A DNA stretch of 64,000 nucleotides from Burkholderiales bacterium. Lineage in GTDB: Bacteria; Pseudomonadota; Gammaproteobacteria; Burkholderiales; Usitatibacteraceae. The notes under the pieces were generated by a model that saw nothing but the letters and a program-made list of their open reading frames with translations, was not told the DNA's origin and ran no database searches. A program made the position numbers and the translations under genes. Where the stretch lies: positions 41,551-105,550 of the forward strand of contig JANYBL010000044.1 in NCBI GenBank assembly GCA_025360815.1. The letters are read 5' to 3'. Of this stretch, positions 10,165 to 20,025 are shown piece after piece. How positions within the stretch are numbered: the first letter of the stretch is position 1; every line of letters begins with the position of its first letter.

Positions 10165-11556
10165 CTATTGTCGCTGCCGTGACTCGGCAGCGATCACATC
10201 TGGCATCACATCCGCGAGTGAAACGCCAAGCGGGCGATCATCTAATTCGACGACAACTAAATAACCCTTATCGATACCACTTGCGGTAAATGCTTTGGCA
10301 AGCGAGAGCTGATCACTGCGTTGTAACGAGCCATCAGATTTCGACCAATATTCCATCGCCACCAAGCAGCCAGCCGACGGTGTGCCGGGGTAAAACGAGG
10401 CACCGCGATAGTATTCAGAATTAATCGTTGTGCCGTGAATGAGCATATCGTCACGACCGGCCAAGCCTGCCAGAAAGGCTTCTTTAAACGGTTGATAGCC
10501 GCGCCATGAGGCGGGCAAAAAACTCTCATATCGCTCTTCAGTCCATGCTTCCGGCGCTACAATCAAATTCGTCAGCTCGGTATGCTCATATTCAGCAACC
10601 GCAGCCTCAATCGGCACTTTGGAATGCAGGTACGGTGTCGGACCAATCCATTTATTGGTTGCCGTGCCCGCACCGATAATCGTGAACAACCCTTGCGGCG
10701 TATTGCCGTTGGTAATAGTGCCCGGAAGATTGGTGAGCGCGTTTGCTAAATGCGGGATGTTGAAATAGCTGCCATCTGCGTTGCGCACAAATTGCCCACC
10801 CGGACTACGGACCATTGCCAATCCAAAGCGCTGCCGATCCTTGCGTTGGAAGCTGTAAATCACTGGCAAGCCGCCGCCAATTTTGCGAATGGGTGCAGCC
10901 AACAAGTCGGCCAGCGGCGGACGCTGTGCAAGCTCTGCGGCGGCATCTGTCGTGAGTACACGTTCCAACGCACGCAGACGCGGCTCACGGGGTTCACTAG
11001 CCCAATCGGGAAATCGCCGAGCCAGCGTCGCTTTTAGTTCTGCTTTGGCATTTTTATCCGCTTTCAGCACAGCATATGACGCCATCGCGAACTCTCGCGG
11101 CGTGGAAAGTTTTTCGAGCAAGCGCTTCAGCGCTGAGACACTTTCTGACGCATAGTAAGTGTAGGCGGCAGCGATCACAGTGCGTTGATATTCGATGGAT
11201 GCCTGCGATAAATTGCGCTCAAATTCTGCCAACGCATTCAGCACGAGGCGTCGGCCTGCATCCTGCTCCGTGTTGAATAACGCAATTGCGCTCAAAGCAT
11301 CCGGCGCATCGAGGTTTAAGTTATTTTCAGCGTTCGACGCCGCCATCGCCGTGCGAATTTTCTCAATCGCGCTATTCCGTTCCGCGAGTTCCCCCTCGGT
11401 GGAGGTGATTGGCGCTGCAAAGTTTTCAACTCGGTAAGCCGCAATTTCAGCGGGTGTATGCCGCTTCTCGGGCGCTACGCTGGCGCAACCCGCTACCAAC
11501 GCAACTAAAAATATGCTCAAAACAAAATAAACTGAATTGAAATAGATTTTATTCAT
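10165..11556 (-). CDS. lipoprotein with L,D-transpeptidase-like (YkuD-type) domain
   Basis: A 463-residue exported lipoprotein: the N-terminus has a hydrophobic stretch ending in the lipobox VAGC (cleavage before C24). The first two thirds are helical with many Ala/Glu and no recognised domain. The C-terminal third has the hallmarks of an L,D-transpeptidase-like fold: a TPQGLF element, then H374 in LIHGT and C397 in SAGCL, matching the catalytic HGT...S-x-GC pattern. It may cross-link or modify peptidoglycan or anchor proteins to it, but a close relative with known function is not recognised. A short amidase remnant follows on the same strand. It lies about 80 bases downstream of a pseudouridine synthase gene and could share its transcript. 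Confidence 0.72.
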   Translation of the reverse strand: MNKIYFNSVYFVLSIFLVALVAGCASVAPEKRHTPAEIAAYRVENFAAPITSTEGELAERNSAIEKIRTAMAASNAENNLNLDAPDALSAIALFNTEQDAGRRLVLNALAEFERNLSQASIEYQRTVIAAAYTYYASESVSALKRLLEKLSTPREFAMASYAVLKADKNAKAELKATLARRFPDWASEPREPRLRALERVLTTDAAAELAQRPPLADLLAAPIRKIGGGLPVIYSFQRKDRQRFGLAMVRSPGGQFVRNADGSYFNIPHLANALTNLPGTITNGNTPQGLFTIIGAGTATNKWIGPTPYLHSKVPIEAAVAEYEHTELTNLIVAPEAWTEERYESFLPASWRGYQPFKEAFLAGLAGRDDMLIHGTTINSEYYRGASFYPGTPSAGCLVAMEYWSKSDGSLQRSDQLSLAKAFTASGIDKGYLVVVELDDRPLGVSLADVMPDVIAAESRQRQ

Positions 11557-11571
11557 CTTTGCTTTCAGGTC

Positions 11572-11598
11572 GTTCGGGCCGTTCGGGCCGTTCGGGTC
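11572..11598. repeat. three tandem 9-bp units
   Basis: The unit GTTCGGGCC occurs three times in direct succession, the last with one change (GTTCGGGTC), in the gap between the pseudouridine synthase and the lipoprotein gene. A 6-bp hairpin (CCCTCG/CGAGGG, 11605-11620) sits just beside it; it has no T-run, so it is not called a terminator. Confidence 0.8.
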
Positions 11599-11639
11599 GC
11601 TAGGCCCTCGCCAACGAGGGTATTAAGTTTTCACTTCAG

Positions 11640-12524
11640 CTATATTGCCATCAATTGCCGTTGGCTCTCAAAGCAGCGTTCCAATCCGCTGATCGGATCC
11701 CGAAACTGTATCGACTCGGCCAACAATTGTAGCGGCTTGGTGTAGTCACGTTCATCGTATTCAACCTGCGTGGGATAAATTTGGTCATTTAAAATCGGCA
11801 CACCCAGCGCGGCCATGTGGATGCGTAGCTGATGTTTTTTGCCGGTCAACGGTATCAATCGATAACGCGCCAACTGGTTGCCGACTTCCAACAATTCAAT
11901 CCGCGTTTCAGAATTCGGTTCACCGGCCAGCTCACGCATTTGCATAAAATGATCGGCCACAACCATCCGGCTTTGATGTACCCGCGGCAGCTGCAGATCG
12001 GCTCGCCAAGGCGCAACGGCTTGGTACTGCTTTGCCACCGCCCGTTCGCGAAACAGCAGTGCGTATTGATCACGGTGTTGCGGCTGCACCGTGAACAACA
12101 CCACGCCTGCTGTTTCACGATCCAGCCGATGCATTGGGGCTAAGGTATCGATGCCCAGCTTTCGCTTTAGCCGGACCAGCAGGGTCTCCTGTACGTAGCG
12201 CCCGGCAGGAGACATTGGCAAAAAATGCGGTTTATCAACAGCAACAATAAAATCATCTTGGAACAACACCACTTCATCGAACGGGATGCGCGGCTCGTTT
12301 TCAATGTTCCGATAATAATAAAGTTTTTGATAGGCTTGATATGCACGCTCTGGTAGCGCCGCAACACCGGCTTCGTCCACCACCTCCCCACGCTGCATGC
12401 GGGCAATAATTTCGGTTCGCGCAATATGCGGAAAACGATCCGCCAAAAAATCAAGTAGCGTCGACCATGCACCGTTGGGTAGCGAGATACAGCTTGGGCC
12501 TACGCCATTTTTAGTCGGCAACAT
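11640..12524 (-). CDS. RluA-family RNA pseudouridine synthase
   Basis: This enzyme isomerises uridine to pseudouridine in structured RNA. The RluA signature HRLDRETAG is present with catalytic D135. A segment before it (VDKPHFLPMSPAG) and a later block (LTGKKHQLRIHM) are the other conserved family motifs. The N-terminal 80 residues are S4-like in length but not clearly an S4 domain. At 294 residues it fits the branch acting on ribosomal RNA, but the target base cannot be assigned. The ATG at 12524 gives a natural N-terminus. It lies downstream of trhO on the same strand, separated by 47 bases, so the two RNA-modification genes may be co-expressed. Confidence 0.9.
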   Translation of the reverse strand: MLPTKNGVGPSCISLPNGAWSTLLDFLADRFPHIARTEIIARMQRGEVVDEAGVAALPERAYQAYQKLYYYRNIENEPRIPFDEVVLFQDDFIVAVDKPHFLPMSPAGRYVQETLLVRLKRKLGIDTLAPMHRLDRETAGVVLFTVQPQHRDQYALLFRERAVAKQYQAVAPWRADLQLPRVHQSRMVVADHFMQMRELAGEPNSETRIELLEVGNQLARYRLIPLTGKKHQLRIHMAALGVPILNDQIYPTQVEYDERDYTKPLQLLAESIQFRDPISGLERCFESQRQLMAI

Positions 12525-12571
12525 CAGCAGCAGCGCTCATTGCGATATTCAACAAAAACTGCAAAGAGGCG

Positions 12572-13387
12572 TTATTTCGACCCATCCAACTCTTTCGCCC
12601 GCTTCAAACGCCACTCACCGTCAGGCTCGCCCCCGTAAACATCCTCTAAGGTGGTTTTTGTTTCCTGTAATTTAGTATCGAGCGCGATGCGGTTATCAAA
12701 CACAAAGCATTCGCCGTCCCAATCTTTTTCAGCATCGGGCATTTCTTTAAAATAGTTCAAAATGCCGCCTTGCAATTGAAAAACCTCCATGTCTAAATCA
12801 CGCATCCACGCACTGGTTTTTTCACAGCGAATGCCGCCGGTGCAATACATCGCGACCCGCTTACCTTGGGCTTTCCATTCGTCGATATGCGCTTCAACGT
12901 ATCGGGGAAAGTCCCGAAAATTTGTGACATTCGGATCCACCGCATTTTTAAAGCGTCCCAATTTAAACTCGAAGCTATTGCGATTATCGAGCAGCACCAC
13001 ATCATCTTCCGCAATCAATTTGCGCCAATCAGCGGGGCTCACATCGATGCCGGTGTTGCGGGCGTCCACCCCCGAAATGCCAAGCGGCACAATTTCCGGC
13101 TTCCGATAAACCTTCATGCGGCCAAATGGAGGGGTTTTGCATTCGGTGCGTTTAAACAAGATGTCGCCAAAGCTGGCATGCGCCAACAGTGCCGCTTGAA
13201 ATACGTCGATCTGCGCCGTTGTTCCCGCCACCATGCCATTTATGCCCTCCGTTGCAACCAAAATCGAGCCCAGCAAATCGGTTGTGATGCTGCGCAAGTG
13301 TTCAATGACCTGCTCAGGATCGCCGAGGGGAACAAATTTGTAAAACGCGGTGTGGTGAATGGCGGCGGAATTAAGCGGCGTGTTCAT
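12572..13387 (-). CDS. trhO: tRNA uridine(34) hydroxylase TrhO (YceA, rhodanese family)
   Basis: TrhO makes 5-hydroxyuridine at wobble position 34 of certain tRNAs using oxygen, the first step to cmo5U/mo5U. The protein has the typical N-terminal ferredoxin-like region (residues 10-100), then a rhodanese domain with the active-site loop YCTGGIRCEK, catalytic C182 and the family second cysteine C188. Its 271 residues match the usual short bacterial form. The ATG at 13387 opens the conserved N-terminus. It is followed by a pseudouridine synthase gene. No unusual features. Confidence 0.93.
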   Translation of the reverse strand: MNTPLNSAAIHHTAFYKFVPLGDPEQVIEHLRSITTDLLGSILVATEGINGMVAGTTAQIDVFQAALLAHASFGDILFKRTECKTPPFGRMKVYRKPEIVPLGISGVDARNTGIDVSPADWRKLIAEDDVVLLDNRNSFEFKLGRFKNAVDPNVTNFRDFPRYVEAHIDEWKAQGKRVAMYCTGGIRCEKTSAWMRDLDMEVFQLQGGILNYFKEMPDAEKDWDGECFVFDNRIALDTKLQETKTTLEDVYGGEPDGEWRLKRAKELDGSK

Positions 13388-13796
13388 ATTTTTTTGCGAT
13401 GCAAAAGCGGGAATTGATTATTTTCTCATGAAGCATCGCTGAGTTGATAGTCGATGAGGCGCTTAGTTTGGGTAACACTGCTTGATCGAAGAATGAATAT
13501 TAAAAGAACCAAACTTGGCTCCTAGACTGCCTTTCGGGGCCAAACTGCCCCAAACTGCAGTTCTGGCGGGGGTTTTACCAGTGTTCAGGGTATTGTAAGT
13601 GTTAATCATCCAGCCCTCTCGGCCATGGTGACGCAGTCAGCGGATTCCCATGTGCCCATCCAAATATGCAACAATCTCCAAAGGGGGAAAAACCGTTGGA
13701 CCAAGATGCAGACCATAAATTTTGCGAGCCCAGCGCATCATCAGGAAACGCCGCAGAAATTCGCACAAAACAGAAGACCATCAGCGGAGACGCAAT
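13388..13796. other. intergenic region upstream of CHASE2 cyclase, no gene
   Basis: About 400 bases between the divergent trhO and the CHASE2 cyclase hold no convincing gene. A small GGGGC/GCCCC inverted repeat lies at 13536-13551, and CCAAACTGC is present twice beside it. The short open frames here lack ribosome-binding sites and family resemblance. The region presumably holds the promoters of both flanking genes. Confidence 0.5.
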
Positions 13797-16070
13797 ATGA
13801 ACGCTAAGTTTGACATTAAGAAGATATGGACGAAGTATTTTTCGTCGATTAACGTCTTTATCCGCGCAGGGTTGGGCATCGGAATTGTGGGGTTGTTCGT
13901 ATTGAATTATATGTTTGGCGAACCGCTCACCTTCTTTCAGCGGCTTGAATTGCAGACTTACGACACAAGGCTCCGCGCCACCATGCCGGAAAAAATTGAC
14001 CCGCGTATCGTCATCATTGATATTGACGAAAAAAGCTTATCTGCTGAGGGCCGTTGGCCGTGGGGGCGCGATAAAATTGCAGCCCTGACCCGACAATTAT
14101 TCGATCCCTATAAAACAAAGGTAGTCGGCTTCGACGTTTTTTTCGCCGAGCCCGATACAAGCTCTGGCTTGGCAAAATTAGAAGCGCTGAGCAAAGACGC
14201 GCTCAAGTCGAACACCGATTTTCAAGAAAAACTCGCCGAAATTCGTCCATCTCTTGATTACGATAAACAGTTCGCCGAGGAAATCGGCAGGCACTCCGTT
14301 GTTTTATCGTTCGCGCCCAGCAATGATCGGAATAGCGAACTGACGAAGCTTGAGATTGGCGTTTTGCCGACACCAACGTTTTCAACAGCTACGTTCAGCG
14401 GCAAACCGTTCTCGACGCCAAGATTCACTGGTTTTAGCGCCAATCTCAAAGAATTCCAAGCAGCGGCTTCCGCCACTGGACATATTTTGCCGCTGATTGA
14501 TTTTGACGGTGTACTTCGACGAGTACCAACGTTTGTGCAGTATAAAGACGCATATTACGAATCGTTATCTATTGCGACATACAGAGCTTTCCTTGATAAC
14601 GAGCCCATCATCGTCAATATGCGAAAGGATGACGAAGGCGATGGCCGCCTGCGCTTAGATAACGTGAGCTTCGGCAAAAAAACGGTTATTTCTCTGGATG
14701 ACGACGGCACGGCATTGATTCCGTATCGAGGCAAGAATCCGATGTATCGTTATATTTCAGCGACGGATGTCATTCAAGGAAAACTAACGCCCGGTGAACT
14801 CGACGGAAAAATTGCGTTGGTTGGAACATCCGCTGCTGGCTTGTTCGATTTGCGAAATACCCCCGTCGGCGAGATTTATCCGGGCGTTGAGGCGCATGCC
14901 AACTTGTTATCTGGTTATTTGGATAACAACATCAAACGCCGTCCCCACTTTGAATTCGCGATCAAAATCTGGATCGTCTTGGCGATAGGTATCGCGCTGG
15001 CTTTGGCCTTGGTTAAACTCAATCCGCTCTGGTCAACCGTGACTGTCGCCCTAACCGCTGCGGCGGTGATCGGGTTTAATATGTATTGGTGGAGCACCAA
15101 TCTTGTTCTGCCTCTTGCCATGCCACTTTTGTTGATAGGCGCATTGTATTTATTCAATATGGCCTACGGCTTCTTCATCGAGGCGCGCTCTAAGCGCCAA
15201 ATCACCGGCATCTTCGGGACTTATGTGCCCAAAGAGTTGGTGGAAGAAATGGCGAAAAATCCGACCAACTATTCGACCAAAGGTGAAAGCCGCGATATGA
15301 CGGTGTTGTTTTCGGATATTCGTAGCTTCACCTCGATCTCTGAAGGGCTATCGCCGACGGAATTGACGGCAATGATGAACGATTATCTGACCGACATGAC
15401 ACAGACGATTCAGACACAACGCGGCACAATTGACAAATACATCGGTGACGCGATCATGGCGTTTTGGGGTGCGCCAGTCACCGATGAAAAGCACGCCGAA
15501 CATGCGCTGCTGTCGGCATTGGCGATGCAAAAACGCATCAAAGAAATTGGCCCTGCGTATATCAAGCGCGGCTGGCCAAAGTTAGAAATTGGCGTAGGCT
15601 TGAATTGCGGTGTGATGAACGTCGGCGACATGGGCTCGACATTTCGACGCGCCTACACCGTGATGGGCGATGCCGTAAATTTGGCAGCGCGTTTGGAAGG
15701 TCAAACTAAGGAATATGGTGTCGGCATTTTGGTGTCGGAAAACATCGTGAACGCCGTGCCAAGCGTGGTCTATCGCGAGCTGGATCGGATTCGTGTGAAG
15801 GGCAAACTGGAGCCGATTAGCATTTATGAACCCGTGGGCATGAAGGGCGAGATCGTCGAGCAGGTGTTGAACGAGATTGATCGCTTCCACCGGGCGCTGG
15901 ATCGTTATAAAGAGCAACGCTGGGACGATGCTGAACAAATATTGACCGCCCTCTCACACGCCGACCCATCGCGCAAAGCGTACAAGGTTTATTTGCAGCG
16001 TATCGCCAATTTCAAACTCAACCCTCCAGGCAAGAATTGGGACGGCGTGTTTGTCGCGACGACGAAATAA
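13797..16070 (+). CDS. CHASE2-domain class III adenylate cyclase (first copy)
   Basis: A membrane receptor that should make cyclic nucleotide in response to an extracytoplasmic signal. A first membrane segment (residues 22-42) precedes a periplasmic CHASE2 domain (about 43-375, with IVIIDIDEKSL and WPWGRDK). Three membrane helices follow, then the cytoplasmic cyclase domain. Metal-binding aspartates are in LFSDIRSF (near residue 505) and GDAIMAFWGAP (near 550); DAVNLAARL holds the transition-state Asn and Arg. The Lys of DKYIGD and Thr of YTVMG are the pair expected for ATP rather than GTP. The frame is open further upstream, but the ATG at 13797 has a GGAG site and a sensible N-terminus. A C-terminal helical extension of about 60 residues follows. 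Confidence 0.92.
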   Translation: MNAKFDIKKIWTKYFSSINVFIRAGLGIGIVGLFVLNYMFGEPLTFFQRLELQTYDTRLRATMPEKIDPRIVIIDIDEKSLSAEGRWPWGRDKIAALTRQLFDPYKTKVVGFDVFFAEPDTSSGLAKLEALSKDALKSNTDFQEKLAEIRPSLDYDKQFAEEIGRHSVVLSFAPSNDRNSELTKLEIGVLPTPTFSTATFSGKPFSTPRFTGFSANLKEFQAAASATGHILPLIDFDGVLRRVPTFVQYKDAYYESLSIATYRAFLDNEPIIVNMRKDDEGDGRLRLDNVSFGKKTVISLDDDGTALIPYRGKNPMYRYISATDVIQGKLTPGELDGKIALVGTSAAGLFDLRNTPVGEIYPGVEAHANLLSGYLDNNIKRRPHFEFAIKIWIVLAIGIALALALVKLNPLWSTVTVALTAAAVIGFNMYWWSTNLVLPLAMPLLLIGALYLFNMAYGFFIEARSKRQITGIFGTYVPKELVEEMAKNPTNYSTKGESRDMTVLFSDIRSFTSISEGLSPTELTAMMNDYLTDMTQTIQTQRGTIDKYIGDAIMAFWGAPVTDEKHAEHALLSALAMQKRIKEIGPAYIKRGWPKLEIGVGLNCGVMNVGDMGSTFRRAYTVMGDAVNLAARLEGQTKEYGVGILVSENIVNAVPSVVYRELDRIRVKGKLEPISIYEPVGMKGEIVEQVLNEIDRFHRALDRYKEQRWDDAEQILTALSHADPSRKAYKVYLQRIANFKLNPPGKNWDGVFVATTK

Positions 16071-16232
16071 TTATATGAGCACAGCAAAGTGATTTTTGAA
16101 ACCCTAGTGGCGTGGTTAGGGTGAGGGAAGTGCCGAACGAAGCCTCGCGCGCAGTCGAGTGCGTAGAACAAGCGCTGCAGTATTTTTCTCATGCCTAAAG
16201 CCTCACCTTCTGAGCCCCACACCGCTCATCGT

Positions 16233-16253
16233 TCATCCCTCATCCCTCATCCC
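16233..16253. repeat. three tandem 7-bp units
   Basis: TCATCCC is repeated three times head to tail just upstream of the MBL-fold gene, within what would be the leader if an upstream start were used. This low-complexity leader is one reason for choosing the later start. Confidence 0.8.
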
Positions 16254-16277
16254 GCCCCCTCATTCTTGCCCCCGCCG

Positions 16278-17330
16278 ATGATCACTTACCCACACCTCAC
16301 CCCACCAGCACCCGGCGAATCGATTCTGGTTGCGCCCGGCATTTACTGGATACGGATGCCGTTACCGTTTAAGTTGGATCATATTAATTTATGGCTGCTT
16401 GAAGATAACGACGCAGAGACCGGCGAGGGATGGACCATCGTCGATACCGGCTATGGCATCGCCACCACCCATGCGATTTGGGAAGGGCATTTTGATGAGA
16501 CCATGCGCGGCCTGCCAGTGAAGCGGATTATTGTGACGCACTATCATCCCGATCATGTCGGCTGTGCAGCTTGGCTGCATGAGCGCACCGGTGCTGCCTT
16601 GTGGATGACCGCAACAGAATATTTGTCGGCACACGCAGCCGTTGAGGATACAGCGGGCTTTGATAACGCCAATTCAGCACAGCTTTTTTTAGCACACGGG
16701 CTGGCGAAGATTCGCCCAGATTTTGCAGCAGCACAGAATGAGCGTAGTGGCGGCTACAAACGCGGCGTGCCGAGCGTTCCCAAGCAATTTAATCGCATAA
16801 TGGCCGGCGATTCCCTTCGTATCGGCCACCGCGAGTGGCGCATCATCACAGCATTTGGCCATGCGCCTGAACATGCGACGCTATTTTCAGCGGACGACAA
16901 CGTGCTGATTTCCGGCGATCAAGTGTTACCGCGCATCACCACCAATGTCGGGGTGTGGGGAAATCAGCCCGAGGCAAATCCCCTTAAACAGTTTCTGGAC
17001 AGTAATCAACAATTCTTGTCGTTGCCTGATGCGACGCTGGTATTGCCATCCCATGATCGGGTGTTCAACGGATTGCGCGAGCGCGTCAACGAATTGGCTG
17101 CCCATCACGCGGCGCGGCTGATTGAGTTGATGTCCGCCATTCATGAACCGAAATCAGCCGCCGAGATTTTGCCGGTGCTATTTAAACGCGAGCTCGACAA
17201 TCACCAACTTGTATTTGCAATCGGGGAGGCGATCGCGCATTTACATTTTCTTTGGTTTGCGGGGCGTGCCAAACGTAGCAAAGGCGCGGACGGTGTTTTC
17301 CTATTTCAGGCGGTTCCAGGGTCGTACTAA
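16278..17330 (+). CDS. MBL-fold metallo-hydrolase
   Basis: A soluble two-metal hydrolase of the metallo-beta-lactamase superfamily. The core motif THYHPDHVG (H-x-H-x-D-H) is present, followed by further ligands in FGHAPEH, ISGDQ and LPSHD. The layout, with a C-terminal helical tail of about 80 residues, resembles LACTB2/glyoxalase II-like thioesterases or hydrolases, but the substrate is not evident. The frame opens at 16191, but the first 29 residues there are Pro/Ser/His-rich and overlap a tandem repeat, so the ATG at 16278 is preferred; neither start has a clear ribosome-binding site. It is convergent with the CHASE2 kinase gene, 74 bases away. Confidence 0.85.
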   Translation: MITYPHLTPPAPGESILVAPGIYWIRMPLPFKLDHINLWLLEDNDAETGEGWTIVDTGYGIATTHAIWEGHFDETMRGLPVKRIIVTHYHPDHVGCAAWLHERTGAALWMTATEYLSAHAAVEDTAGFDNANSAQLFLAHGLAKIRPDFAAAQNERSGGYKRGVPSVPKQFNRIMAGDSLRIGHREWRIITAFGHAPEHATLFSADDNVLISGDQVLPRITTNVGVWGNQPEANPLKQFLDSNQQFLSLPDATLVLPSHDRVFNGLRERVNELAAHHAARLIELMSAIHEPKSAAEILPVLFKRELDNHQLVFAIGEAIAHLHFLWFAGRAKRSKGADGVFLFQAVPGSY

Positions 17331-17380
17331 CCTCACCAGAACACCCGGGGACATCCTAAAATGGAAGCATCGACCAAGCA

Positions 17381-17412
17381 CTAATCCACTAGTCCAATAG
17401 TCCGTTAGTCCT
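17381..17412. repeat. four degenerate 8-bp units
   Basis: Four consecutive octamers, CTAATCCA, CTAGTCCA, ATAGTCCG and TTAGTCCT, fill the end of the short gap between two convergent genes. The last unit includes the stop codon of the histidine kinase gene. There is no T-rich hairpin here. Confidence 0.6.
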
Positions 17413-19909
17413 CAGGCGCTTCGATCATCGGCAATTTCACCGTGAACGTTGTCCCACGCTTATCGCCTTGAAATGCGGCCACTTTGCTCGACACCGCGAT
17501 TGTGCCGCCATGACGCAATACCACCGTTTTGACAAAAACCAGTCCTAAACCAATACCATCTTCCTCCGGCTGACCTTCTTGCCGAATCCGCGCGAAGCGG
17601 GTGAACAACTTGTTCGCATCGACGTCGGCGATACCGTAGCCTTGGTCGATGATGTCAACAAACCACATGGGTGGTATGGCGCGATTCAAGCTCAAACGAC
17701 AGGTTACGGAGGTCTGAGGCGGGCTGTATTTGGTTGCGTTTGAGAGCAGATTCATCAAGACGCGGGTGAGCAGATCGCGATCTCCATTCACCCATGCTTC
17801 GGCAGCGGGCATATCGTTAGTGATCTTGATACTTTTAGCCGTGGCCAACGTCCTTGCTTCCTCAGTAGCATCAAGCAGGAGCTCGCTCAAATCTAGCGGC
17901 TCGAAATCTTGCGGCTTGGATCGCTCGGCTTTGGCGAGACGCAAAAAATCATCCGCTAACGTGAGTGTGCGGCGCGCGTAGCGGCCAATACGGTCATTGA
18001 GCTTTGCGCTGGGCATGCTGCTGGGATCTTCGCGCTGCATTTCGAGCAGCGTCAAAATAGAGGCTTGCGGGGAGCGCATATCATGCGACAAAAACCGAAG
18101 CGCTTCATCGCGACGACGCTCCGATTCCCGCAGCGGCGAAATATCAGTAATCGTCACAATCGTCGCTGTATGCAAACCAATATCGGAAAACGATGGCGCG
18201 ATTTGCACCAGATATTCAAGATCATCGACGCCAATTGCTTCCACCGTAATGGCCCGGGTATCATCAGCGACATTGGCCCAAAGTCCTCGCCAGTCGTGGC
18301 TTTCGTGATGTTGGATCGTGGACATTAGTTCAAAAACGTCGCGGCCTTCGAGTGGTTGTTGCTTGGGTTCGCCGGGTGTCGATTCAATCACGGTTCCGAA
18401 CAATTTATCCGCACTGGTGTTGGCCAGTAGCACATTGCCATTAAAATCTGTGACGAGAGCCGCCTCAGGCAGGCTCTCCAATGAATTCACGACAAAGCGG
18501 TTCAGACTGCGCAAGCGCTGTGTCGCCGCACGCAACGCAACGATACGCTGCTCGACGACATCAGGAACGAACACGTTTGATGAATGTGTTGGCTGCGTCA
18601 CGCGCTGCGGCATCAATACCGACCCGCCTTTGGGTGCAATCACGCGCGCCGCCTCGGGTGTAAACACGCTCGGCTCCTGTTCAAGTGTCAAGAGTTCTTC
18701 GTTCAAATAATTTTGGGTGGCCTCCAATTTTCGCCAACTCCAAAGCGGGTAAGCCAAGACGATACACAGCAGCAACGGAACGGGCGGTATCCAGACCGAG
18801 GCATAGCGAAATAACAACAAAACAGTAAAGAATACCGCCGCGATAAGCAAGGCTGTCAGCGCAATCGCTTGTTGTGGCGTGAGCCACAAATAGGCGAGCA
18901 GCATCATTAAGACGGCGGTCACTGTCAACAATGCTGCAGCCCACATCGGCATGATTCGAAGATCAATCCCTTCGCGCAAGCCTTGCAGCACATTGGCGTG
19001 AATCTCGATCCCCGACATGGCACGGTCGAATCCTGAAACCGGCGTCGGAAATTCATCACCCGAACCGCTGACGGTCATACCGATCAACACAATCTTGTCT
19101 TTGAACGCCGCCGCCGGATAGTCGCCGCTCAATACTGAAAAATACGGCAGCGGCATAAAATGCCCCGGCGGCCCCGCATAAGGAATGAGATAAGCATGAT
19201 CGGTCGCCCATACGGCACCGCGCCGTACGGACTGCTTGCCTGCCACGCCCGCACTTGTCGATTGAGCCGTTTCACCGGGTAACCCGGTTCGCGCCGACCA
19301 AATCGCGGGGTCAGCGACCGACAAGGCCGCCAGCGCCAACAAATCGTAGCGGGGCTTGGTCATCCCGGCACGTAAAAATACCTGGCGCACCACGCCATCT
19401 TTGTCGAGCTGTGACGCGATATGCCCTAGCCTTGCAGCACCGTTGGCAAAAGCCGGGATAGGTTCGGATTCGCCAGACAACCCATCAATACTGATGCGCG
19501 CGGTTAAGGGCAACACGACGCGCTGATTGCGCAAAATAGACGCTGCGAGGACATCGTCACTCGTCGGATCGCGCTGGTCAGGTTCCGACAAAATCACGTC
19601 GAGCGCAACGGCTTTAGCGCCCGCTTCGGTAAGGCGATCAATCAACGTTGCATGGATATTGCGCCGCCACGGCCAACGTCCAATCTGACGAAGGCTTTCC
19701 TCGTCGATACCGATAATCACAATTTCGGGTAGTACTGGCCGCTGCCAAAGGGCAATCGCTTGGTCGTAAAGTGTTTGGTCAAGCCTTGAAAACCATTCAC
19801 CACGCATCGCGACCAGCGCTGTTGTGGTGAGAAAAAATGCGATGATCAGCCACTCGCGAATGACTGGATGCCGCATCGTGTTCAGCAAATTGGTCTTATC
19901 GAGGCGCAT
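17405..19909 (-). CDS. CHASE2-domain sensor histidine kinase with PAS domain
   Basis: A membrane histidine kinase whose input is a periplasmic CHASE2 domain. Order: first membrane helix (about residues 18-36), CHASE2 (about 40-320, with EIVIIGIDEESL and GRWPWRRN), three membrane helices (about 325-400), a linker, a PAS-like sensor (SLPEAALVTDFNGNVLLAN), then the phosphoacceptor helix with H in FLSHDMRSPQ near residue 607, and the ATPase domain with N-box LLSNATKYS, G1 DQGYGIAD and G2 GIGLGLVFVK. The ATG at 19909 is preferred over a TTG one codon upstream. It is the last gene of a leftward set with the LysM-FecR protein and an OmpR-type regulator, which is its probable cognate partner. Confidence 0.93.
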   Translation of the reverse strand: MRLDKTNLLNTMRHPVIREWLIIAFFLTTTALVAMRGEWFSRLDQTLYDQAIALWQRPVLPEIVIIGIDEESLRQIGRWPWRRNIHATLIDRLTEAGAKAVALDVILSEPDQRDPTSDDVLAASILRNQRVVLPLTARISIDGLSGESEPIPAFANGAARLGHIASQLDKDGVVRQVFLRAGMTKPRYDLLALAALSVADPAIWSARTGLPGETAQSTSAGVAGKQSVRRGAVWATDHAYLIPYAGPPGHFMPLPYFSVLSGDYPAAAFKDKIVLIGMTVSGSGDEFPTPVSGFDRAMSGIEIHANVLQGLREGIDLRIMPMWAAALLTVTAVLMMLLAYLWLTPQQAIALTALLIAAVFFTVLLLFRYASVWIPPVPLLLCIVLAYPLWSWRKLEATQNYLNEELLTLEQEPSVFTPEAARVIAPKGGSVLMPQRVTQPTHSSNVFVPDVVEQRIVALRAATQRLRSLNRFVVNSLESLPEAALVTDFNGNVLLANTSADKLFGTVIESTPGEPKQQPLEGRDVFELMSTIQHHESHDWRGLWANVADDTRAITVEAIGVDDLEYLVQIAPSFSDIGLHTATIVTITDISPLRESERRRDEALRFLSHDMRSPQASILTLLEMQREDPSSMPSAKLNDRIGRYARRTLTLADDFLRLAKAERSKPQDFEPLDLSELLLDATEEARTLATAKSIKITNDMPAAEAWVNGDRDLLTRVLMNLLSNATKYSPPQTSVTCRLSLNRAIPPMWFVDIIDQGYGIADVDANKLFTRFARIRQEGQPEEDGIGLGLVFVKTVVLRHGGTIAVSSKVAAFQGDKRGTTFTVKLPMIEAPED

Positions 19910-20025
19910 CAATCAGGCGGAATCCGACTGCTCTCACGGCCACAACCATCTGCATCGATAGCGCGGTGACGACAGGGGTGGCACGCGGAGAACCCCAATT
20001 TAAGATCATACTTGGCGGGGTACCG

